Made by a program: the position numbers and the translations under genes | Shown: piece by piece, positions 58,586 to 64,000 of the stretch | Numbering within the stretch: position 1 is the first letter of the stretch | Layout: the number at the start of each line of letters is the position of its first letter | The notes under the pieces: model-generated | What the model was told of the DNA's origin: nothing | The model's input: the letters and a program-made list of their open reading frames with translations, nothing else | Database searches by the model: none | NCBI GenBank assembly: GCA_964563545.1 | Contig: CAZLXB010000004.1 | Coordinates: 52,301 to 116,300 of the forward strand | Direction of reading: 5' to 3' | Length of the DNA: 64,000 bases | DNA from: Casp-actino8 sp964563545 | GTDB taxonomy: Bacteria; Actinomycetota; Acidimicrobiia; Acidimicrobiales; Ilumatobacteraceae

Positions 58586-60162
58586 CGACCACCACCGACG
58601 GGTCCTTCGGCGAGAAGAGGTGTGACCGCCGCGTAGAGATCGTCACGCGAGAACGGTTTGGCGAGCGTGCGCTCTCCGAGTTCCTGGAGTGCACGCATGC
58701 TCGCGCTGTATCCGGTCATGAATACCACCGCGAGATCTGGATCGATGGCCGTGGCCAATTTGGCGAGCTGGATGCCGTCCATCTCCTCGCCGAAATTCGC
58801 GTCGGACACGAGCAGGTCGGGCTTGAGTTCCTCGACCATCTGCAGGGCCGACTTCGGATTGGTGGCGAAGCGCGCGTCGATGCCGACGTCGATCAGCCAG
58901 GCCGCGACCATTTCGGCCAATGACTGCTCGTCATCGGCCACGACCACTCGTCGACCGGCTCGGCGGCGAGGAGCGTCTCTTTGCGAGTCGTTGACCGGAT
59001 CGTGAATCGGTAGCACGAGGGTCACCGTCGTCCCGATGCCGATCTGGGTCGAGAGATGCGCGGTTCCACCCGACTGCTGCGCGAACGCGTACACGGTGGC
59101 CAGTCCGAGACCCGTTCCACTGCCCGGTCGCTTGGTCGTGAAGAACGGTTCGAACGCGCGGGCCGCGACTTCGGAGGGCATGCCCGATCCGTCGTCAGTG
59201 AGGCTGAGCCCAAGGAAGTCGCCGGACAGTCCCCATGCGGGATCGATCTCCTCGGGACCGAGTCGGCGGGCGGAGATCGACAGAGTTCCGGTGGGGCCCA
59301 TGGCATCGCGAGCGTTGAAGGCCAGATTCAGAATGCAACTCGACAGGCGGCCGGCGTCGAGCATCAAGTGCACCGTTTGGTCAGGAATGTCGACCGCCAC
59401 CGTGCGACCGGCGCCCAGCGCTTGACGGACGAGCGGGAGGATGCCCTTCAGCAGATCGGCCAGCACCACGTCGCGTTCTTCGAGCGGTTGGCTTCGGGCC
59501 ACGGCCAACAAGGACTTGGTGATCTCGGCTCCGCGCTCCACGGCACCGAGGGAACGCGACACGAATTTGCTCAACTTCTCGTCGTTGGCGACGAGATCGT
59601 TGGTGGCGAGAAGTTGCAGATTGCCGAGGGTCACGAACAACAGGTTGTTGAAGTCGTGAGCCAAGCCGCCAGCGAGCGCGCCGAGCGATTCCATGCGTTC
59701 GGCCTGGGCTGAACGCATGGCCCGTTGACGCCTTTCGGTGGCATCGATCACGTGGATCAATCCCCAACGCGATTCCCCGTCTCCGATCGGGCTACCGGTG
59801 GCCTCGAGGATGCGCATGTCACGCGCCGACGCGTCGTCGTCGGTGAATTCCAGACGTTTCGACTCGCCGGCGAGAACCTCGTCGACGAGTCCACGAAGGA
59901 GCGACGTGGCAACCGGGTCGTTCGCGAGGCCGAGGGCATCGGCGACATCGGAAGGCGTGGAATCCGTACGCAGGGACGGACTGACGGCGATCACTCGGCG
60001 ACGTGAGTCGAAGACCACGGCGTCGCCGTCCACGGTGGACAGTGCGGATTCGACCACCGCCCGACGACGGCGACGTTCAGCGGCGAGACGGCGACCGGCG
60101 ACGCGCACCACGATCAGTAGCGACACGACCCACAGGACGATCACCACCACGAGTGCAACCAC
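58582..60162 (-). CDS. Hybrid sensor histidine kinase with C-terminal receiver
   Basis: Membrane kinase of 526 residues. One N-terminal membrane segment (about 2-20) precedes a PAS-like region (about 35-140), a HisKA-type domain with His169 in GGLAHDFNNLL, an HATPase_c domain with NLAFNARDAMG, DDGSGMP and GTGLGLATVY, and a C-terminal receiver (about 410-520) with ADDEQSL, Asp in LLVSDANFGEEMDG and Lys in LAKPFS. The layout suggests a phosphorelay passing to the REC-EAL protein next door. GTG 60162 lies 6 bases after TACCAT (minus strand), so its mRNA is probably leaderless. Confidence 0.89.
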   Translation of the reverse strand: MVALVVVIVLWVVSLLIVVRVAGRRLAAERRRRRAVVESALSTVDGDAVVFDSRRRVIAVSPSLRTDSTPSDVADALGLANDPVATSLLRGLVDEVLAGESKRLEFTDDDASARDMRILEATGSPIGDGESRWGLIHVIDATERRQRAMRSAQAERMESLGALAGGLAHDFNNLLFVTLGNLQLLATNDLVANDEKLSKFVSRSLGAVERGAEITKSLLAVARSQPLEERDVVLADLLKGILPLVRQALGAGRTVAVDIPDQTVHLMLDAGRLSSCILNLAFNARDAMGPTGTLSISARRLGPEEIDPAWGLSGDFLGLSLTDDGSGMPSEVAARAFEPFFTTKRPGSGTGLGLATVYAFAQQSGGTAHLSTQIGIGTTVTLVLPIHDPVNDSQRDAPRRRAGRRVVVADDEQSLAEMVAAWLIDVGIDARFATNPKSALQMVEELKPDLLVSDANFGEEMDGIQLAKLATAIDPDLAVVFMTGYSASMRALQELGERTLAKPFSRDDLYAAVTPLLAEGPVGGGR

Positions 60163-60168
60163 GATCCG

Positions 60169-60174
60169 ATGGTA
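60169..60174 (-). promoter_or_regulatory. -10 element for the hybrid kinase operon (leaderless)
   Basis: TACCAT on the minus strand, exactly 6 bases before GTG 60162. It is divergent from the tRNA promoter 14 bases away. Confidence 0.55.
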
Positions 60175-60187
60175 AGGGAACCGCCGG

Positions 60188-60193
60188 TAGCAT
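60188..60193 (+). promoter_or_regulatory. -10 element for tRNA-Pro
   Basis: TAGCAT, 9 bases before the first tRNA base at 60203, which leaves almost no 5' leader for RNase P to remove. Confidence 0.5.
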
Positions 60194-60202
60194 CGGGGGA
60201 AC

Positions 60203-60274
60203 CGGGGAGTGGCGCAGTGGTAGCGTTCCTGCTTTGGGTGCAGGAGGTCGGGGGTTCAAATCCCCCCTCCCCGA
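60203..60274 (+). tRNA. tRNA-Pro (anticodon UGG)
   Basis: A full cloverleaf of 72 bases. Acceptor stem CGGGGAG/CTCCCCG, D stem GCGC/GCGT with a 7-base loop containing GG, anticodon stem CCTGC/GCAGG with loop TTTGGGT (anticodon TGG at 60235-60237), T stem GGGGG/CCCCC with TTCAAAT, and discriminator A at 60274. CCA is not encoded and must be added. The short D loop is unusual but acceptable. Confidence 0.93.
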
Positions 60275-60290
60275 CTCTGATGTGACGACT

Positions 60291-60307
60291 GCACTGTGCA
60301 ACAGTGC
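60291..60307. repeat. Inverted repeat just upstream of the glutathione peroxidase gene
   Basis: GCACTGT-GCA-ACAGTGC, a perfect 7-3-7 inverted repeat ending 4 bases before ATG 60312 and 16 bases after tRNA-Pro. It could be a repressor operator, a hairpin hiding the ribosome binding site, or the tRNA 3' processing/termination hairpin. Confidence 0.55.
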
Positions 60308-60311
60308 GGTC

Positions 60312-60797
60312 ATGACGATTCTCGATCTTCCGATCAGCAAACTCGACGGTTCGCCCTCGAAACTCGCCGACCTCGGCGCCAAGGCCATGCTCGTGGTCAA
60401 TGTGGCCAGCAAGTGCGGACTCACGCCGCAGTACACGGCACTCGAGGCGCTGCAGGAGCGCTACGGCGCAAAGGGATTCACCGTCGTCGGTGTTCCGTGC
60501 AACCAGTTCGGTGCCCAGGAACCCGGTTCGCCCGAGGAGATCGCCACGTTCTGCTCGACCACCTATGGGGTCACTTTCCCCATGACCGAGAAGATCGAGG
60601 TCAACGGCGGCGGGCGCCACGCGATCTATCAGGAACTCACCCAAGTTGCCGACGCCGAGGGAACGAGTGGCGACATCCGGTGGAACTTCGAGAAGTTCCT
60701 CGTGGCCGGCGACGGGCGCATCGTGGCGCGGTATTCGCCGATGGTCGCCCCCGATGATCCGGCAGTGGTGTCGGCGATCGAGTCGCTGATCGCCTGA
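60312..60797 (+). CDS. Glutathione peroxidase family (thiol peroxidase)
   Basis: Peroxidase of 161 residues in the GPx family. It has NVASKCGLTPQY with the peroxidatic Cys35 (Cys, not selenocysteine), VGVPCNQFGAQEPGS with catalytic Gln, and IRWNFEKFLV with Trp and Asn of the tetrad. A second Cys in ATFCSTTYGV may be the resolving Cys of thioredoxin-dependent members, which suits an organism likely to use thioredoxin or mycothiol. ATG 60312 gives the standard N-terminus. The short-chain dehydrogenase starts 2 bases after its stop. Confidence 0.92.
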   Translation: MTILDLPISKLDGSPSKLADLGAKAMLVVNVASKCGLTPQYTALEALQERYGAKGFTVVGVPCNQFGAQEPGSPEEIATFCSTTYGVTFPMTEKIEVNGGGRHAIYQELTQVADAEGTSGDIRWNFEKFLVAGDGRIVARYSPMVAPDDPAVVSAIESLIA

Positions 60798-60799
60798 CC

Positions 60800-61579
60800 A
60801 TGGGCCACCTCGACGGCCGGGTCGCTTTGGTGACCGGGAGCGCCGACGGAATCGGCGCCGGCATCGTCCGTCGTCTCGTGGAAGACGGCGCACGTGTCGT
60901 GGCCGTCGACATCGATGAGGATCGAGGTCGATCGATCGCGACCCAGCTCGGATCCGATGTGCACTTCGTCCTCGCCGACGTGACCGTCGAGAGTGACGTC
61001 GTCCGCATGATCGAGTCGGGCTCGTCGGCGCTCGGACCCATCGACATACTCGTCAACAACGCGTGGGGCGGTGGTCGCATGGGACGAGTCGAGTCCAAGC
61101 CGACCGAACTCCTGCAACACGGTCTCGACATGGCGTACTTCGCGGCCTTCTGGGCCATGCGTGAATGCTTTCCTCACATGAAGGCTCAAGGTTGGGGACG
61201 CGTGATCAACATGTGCTCCCTGAACGGGGTCAATGCCCACATGGGAACGCTCGAGTACAACGCCGGCAAGGAAGCACTTCGCGCGCTGACGCGCACCGCG
61301 GCCCGGGAGTGGGCGGCCACCGGCGTGGTGGTGAACGCGATCTGTCCGGCGGCCAAGAGTGCGGCCTTCCGGCGAGTGATGGGCGAGCACCCTGAACTCG
61401 AGGCCGCTGCCGATGGCGCGAATCCGATGGGGCGGATCGGCGACCCGTACCTCGACATCGCGCCCGTGGTGTCGTTCCTGGCCGGCGAGGAGTGCCGCTA
61501 CCTCACCGGCAACACTCTCTTCGTCGACGGAGGCAGCCACATCAACGGGAGCCCGTGGGCCCCCGATCTCGGCGACTGA
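60800..61579 (+). CDS. Short-chain dehydrogenase/reductase
   Basis: Classical SDR of 259 residues. The Rossmann motif is VTGSADGIGAG (TGxxxGxG, about 11-21), followed by DID at 36-38 favouring NAD over NADP, NNAWGG in place of NNAG, catalytic Ser in NMCSLNG (about 138-144) and YNAGK (Tyr-x-x-x-Lys, about 153-157). The C-terminus has the usual GNTLFVDGG. Substrate is unknown. It is translated right after the peroxidase gene and converges on the arylsulfatase gene 10 bases on. Confidence 0.88.
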   Translation: MGHLDGRVALVTGSADGIGAGIVRRLVEDGARVVAVDIDEDRGRSIATQLGSDVHFVLADVTVESDVVRMIESGSSALGPIDILVNNAWGGGRMGRVESKPTELLQHGLDMAYFAAFWAMRECFPHMKAQGWGRVINMCSLNGVNAHMGTLEYNAGKEALRALTRTAAREWAATGVVVNAICPAAKSAAFRRVMGEHPELEAAADGANPMGRIGDPYLDIAPVVSFLAGEECRYLTGNTLFVDGGSHINGSPWAPDLGD

Positions 61580-61589
61580 CGTCGACCGG

Positions 61590-63923
61590 CTATTGCGCGG
61601 CCCAGGCCGCCTCGAATTCGGCGTCGAGGTCGCGAATTTCGCGTCCGCTCACGTCGATCATCGCCCGGTGGATCGTGTTGGTGTAGCGGAAATCGCTCGG
61701 ATACTCCGACGACACCGGCGTGCAGTCGTCGTACCCGCAGCAGATCCCCTCGCCCGCCAACGAGAAACGCACCGGAATGCTCCGGTTCATTCGCAAACGA
61801 TCGACTTCCTGACCATCCACGTGCAGCACGATGTCGCTCTCGCCGGGCACCCGTGGGTTGGCGCGCGCCTGCCGGGCGAGCGTGGTATCGGATTCGGCGA
61901 GCCGAATCTCGGCCATCACCGTGTGGCGGCCGGGGCTGAGCGAACTCGCAACCGTGTGTTCGTCGACGCCGAGGTAGTTGTAGGTGAACCGGAGTTCACC
62001 GTTCTTCACGAAGAGGCTGAATCCCGCGAAGCGACCTCCGGCCGCGATCAGTGCGCCTTGATCACCGGTGTCGTACGAAACATCGGCGACGAGTCGTGTG
62101 GTCCGACGATGCAGGAACGGCGCGTTGGCCTCGGGCAGCGGAGCCGCACCTTGCCGCAGGAACACCGTGTCCCCCACCGGCCCGGGCGGCCGTTGATTCG
62201 CAACCGAACGCCGAGCCTGTAGCGGCAGTGCGCCGTACCGACGCGCTTCGTCCCACCACAACTGTTTCATCGCTTCGAGACGTTCGGGTTCGGACTCGGC
62301 GAGGTCGTGGGTTTCAGCCGGATCGACGGCCACGTGATAGAGCTCCCACTTGTCGGCCGAGTAGGGCGCATCGATGTCGTCGGCCTCCGTGTACTTGAGT
62401 TGTGGGTGGAAAGTGACCGCCTTCCATCCCTCGTGATAAATCGCCCGACAGGCGAACTGCTCGTAGTACTGGGTACGGCGACCGACGAACTCGACGTCGT
62501 CGAGGGAACCGAGAATGCTCGCCCCCGCCAGCGGCTCCTGGACGATGCCGTTGACCGAGGATGGCATCGAGATTCCGGCGGCGGCGAGAACCGTGGCCCC
62601 GAGATCTACCGCGTGCACGTAACCGTCACGGAGTTGGCCGGCGCTCGCTCCCATCCGCGCCGGCCACGACACGATGAGCGGATCGCCCACGCCACCTTCG
62701 TGCGTCTCACGCTTCCACCGTTTGAACGGAGTGTTGCCGGCCATGGCCCAACCCCATGCGTAGTGCGCATGGCTGTCGGGGCCACCGAGTTCGTTCATCA
62801 ACTCGAAGGTTCGGGCCTTGTCGTGGGGCAACCCGTTGAAGACGAAGTTCTCGTTGAACGTCCCGTGCACGCCGCCTTCCGAGGATGCGCCGTTGTCGCT
62901 GCACAACATGATGAGGGTGTTGTCGAACTCACCGGTGTTGCGCAGGTGTTCCACGAATCGCCCGATCTGGGCATCGGTGTGGGTGAGCATGCCGGCGAAG
63001 ACTTCCATCATGCGGGCGTAGACGCGTCGGTCTTCGGCTGGGCAACTCGACCACTCGGGCACCCACGGCGGCCTCTCGTTGAGAATCGTGGAAGTCGGCA
63101 TGATGCCGAGTTCCTTCTGCCGGGCGAGTACCCGCTCCCGATATGCATCCCAACCGTCGTCGAATAGCCCCTTGTAGGCATCGATGTAGGTCTGGGGTGC
63201 CTGGTGAGGCGAGTGGCACGCCCCGAAGGCCATGTACATGAAGAAAGGCTTGATGGGTTCACCCACCCGCAGGTCGTCGACCATCGTGATGGCTTTGTCG
63301 ACCATGTCCTCGGAGAAGTGGTAGCCGTCGCGTCGTTCCACCGAATGAAGCAACGTGTTGTCCATCACGAGGTCGGGCGCGTATTGGTTGGTCTCGGCCC
63401 CGATGAATCCGTAGTACCGCTCGAACCCTTGACCGAGCGGCCAACGGTCACGCGGCGCGCCCGCGTGAAGTTCGTCGGCCGGCGCGAGATGCCATTTGCC
63501 GACCGCGAAGGTGGAGTAGCCGTTCTGGCGGAGTACGTCACTGACGAACGCGCAGCTCTTCGGGATGCGCGCGTGAAAGCCTGGGAATCCCATGGCCAGA
63601 TCGGCGATACCGCCCATGCCGCACGTGTGGTGATTGCGACCCGTGAGCAGACAGGCCCGGGTCGGCGAGCACATGGCCGTGGTGTGGAAGCGAGTGAATT
63701 GCAGGCCGCCCCGGGCGAGATCGTCCATGTGCGGGGTGTTCATCGGACTGCCGAAACATCCGAGATGCCCGTACCCGACGTCGTCGAGGAGAATCAAGAC
63801 GACGTTCGGCGCTCCCTCCGACGCGCGGGGTGGAACCGGCCAGGCGGCGACGCTGTCGGCCAATGTCTCGCCGACCTTTCCGATGAAAGAAGTTCCCTCG
63901 GGATACGTGAGCAGTTCGTCCAT
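61590..63923 (-). CDS. Arylsulfatase (type I, formylglycine-dependent)
   Basis: Large sulfatase of 777 residues. The N-terminal domain has LILLDDVGYG (metal Asp pair, about 44-53), the modification motif CSPTRACLLTGR with Cys85 to be turned into formylglycine, GKWHLAPADE, and SDNGASSEGG with the late metal Asp/Asn. A C-terminal region of about 200 residues (about 575-777) is beta-rich and found in large actinobacterial arylsulfatases. No signal peptide is present, so it is probably cytoplasmic. No formylglycine-generating enzyme gene is adjacent. The ATG has an AGGGG-type site and a TAAAGT promoter element upstream. Confidence 0.92.
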   Translation of the reverse strand: MDELLTYPEGTSFIGKVGETLADSVAAWPVPPRASEGAPNVVLILLDDVGYGHLGCFGSPMNTPHMDDLARGGLQFTRFHTTAMCSPTRACLLTGRNHHTCGMGGIADLAMGFPGFHARIPKSCAFVSDVLRQNGYSTFAVGKWHLAPADELHAGAPRDRWPLGQGFERYYGFIGAETNQYAPDLVMDNTLLHSVERRDGYHFSEDMVDKAITMVDDLRVGEPIKPFFMYMAFGACHSPHQAPQTYIDAYKGLFDDGWDAYRERVLARQKELGIMPTSTILNERPPWVPEWSSCPAEDRRVYARMMEVFAGMLTHTDAQIGRFVEHLRNTGEFDNTLIMLCSDNGASSEGGVHGTFNENFVFNGLPHDKARTFELMNELGGPDSHAHYAWGWAMAGNTPFKRWKRETHEGGVGDPLIVSWPARMGASAGQLRDGYVHAVDLGATVLAAAGISMPSSVNGIVQEPLAGASILGSLDDVEFVGRRTQYYEQFACRAIYHEGWKAVTFHPQLKYTEADDIDAPYSADKWELYHVAVDPAETHDLAESEPERLEAMKQLWWDEARRYGALPLQARRSVANQRPPGPVGDTVFLRQGAAPLPEANAPFLHRRTTRLVADVSYDTGDQGALIAAGGRFAGFSLFVKNGELRFTYNYLGVDEHTVASSLSPGRHTVMAEIRLAESDTTLARQARANPRVPGESDIVLHVDGQEVDRLRMNRSIPVRFSLAGEGICCGYDDCTPVSSEYPSDFRYTNTIHRAMIDVSGREIRDLDAEFEAAWAAQ

Positions 63924-63948
63924 GGTTCCCCTTCGTCGACGTCCGCCG

Positions 63949-63954
63949 ACTTTA
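63949..63954 (-). promoter_or_regulatory. -10 element for the arylsulfatase gene
   Basis: TAAAGT on the minus strand, 25 bases before ATG 63923. Unlike most promoters here it leaves a leader with room for the GAAGGGG ribosome binding site. Confidence 0.45.
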
Positions 63955-63963
63955 GAGCCGTCG

Positions 63964-63978
63964 TTCTCCTTCGGAGAA
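63964..63978. repeat. Possible operator upstream of the arylsulfatase gene
   Basis: TTCTCC-TTC-GGAGAA, a perfect 6-3-6 inverted repeat, 9 bases upstream of the -10 and so within the promoter spacer. It looks like a repressor site. The rest of the gap to the window end holds nothing else that I can identify. Confidence 0.45.
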
Positions 63979-64000
63979 GAGAGCGCGCCCCGCTATCCTC

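Overview
The window is a gene-dense, high-GC bacterial chromosome segment in which no gap between genes reaches 300 bases. It fits a deep-branching actinobacterium; Acidimicrobiia (Ilumatobacter-like) is my best guess, inferred from gene content and order rather than from any alignment. Supporting signs are a meso-diaminopimelate-type MurE, a DUF3040 protein, an MtrA/MtrB/LpqB-like triad, Rv2188c-type glycosyltransferase neighbours, a DevR/DevS-type pair, and many starts that look leaderless. No mobile element, CRISPR array, prophage or recent insertion is visible.

Layout. 1-5868 (minus strand) is the start of the division and cell wall (dcw) cluster: mraZ, rsmH, an FtsL-like gene, ftsI, murE and mraY, almost all overlapping by 1-4 bases, with murF absent from its usual place. 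An array of MraZ boxes lies upstream. 6025-13571 holds a secreted M23 endopeptidase, a lipoate-ligase-like protein, an HNH protein, an acyl-CoA dehydrogenase, a ROK sugar kinase, DUF3040, DinB and a polyprenol-phosphate mannosyltransferase-like enzyme. 13594-17405 (plus) holds a small membrane protein, an inositol-monophosphatase-like enzyme and the regulator/kinase/GerMN-lipoprotein triad. 17409-26564 covers central metabolism (phosphofructokinase, glycerol kinase, aminotransferase, ACT protein) and a minus-strand run of queG, a GT4 glycosyltransferase, a membrane protein, an SRPBCC protein and a second ROK kinase. 26615-31008 has a GMC oxidoreductase, a histidine phosphatase, a CoxE-like VWA protein and a MoxR ATPase.

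31075-52634 is dominated by a long minus-strand conserved superoperon read as tig, clpP, clpX, folC, ndk, mreB, mreC, mreD, mrdA, rodA, a radical SAM gene, a DUF2344 gene, an RNase E/G gene, rplU and rpmA, followed after a divergently inserted dNTPase gene by obg and proB. It links protein quality control, rod-shape wall synthesis and ribosome assembly. murJ lies beside it on the plus strand.

52700-64000 is a more accessory region: a class V aminotransferase, a DevR/DevS-like two-component pair, a cupredoxin-multicopper oxidase fusion preceded by a near-consensus DosR box, a REC-EAL phosphodiesterase with a hybrid histidine kinase, tRNA-Pro(UGG), a glutathione peroxidase, a short-chain dehydrogenase and a large arylsulfatase.

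The two most interesting signals are the predicted DevR/DevS to copper oxidase circuit (two boxes placed at the same distance from their start codons) and a recurrent promoter grammar in which a TAnnnT hexamer sits 6-9 bases before the start codon, implying widespread leaderless translation. In one 22-base gap, two such promoters overlap back to back.
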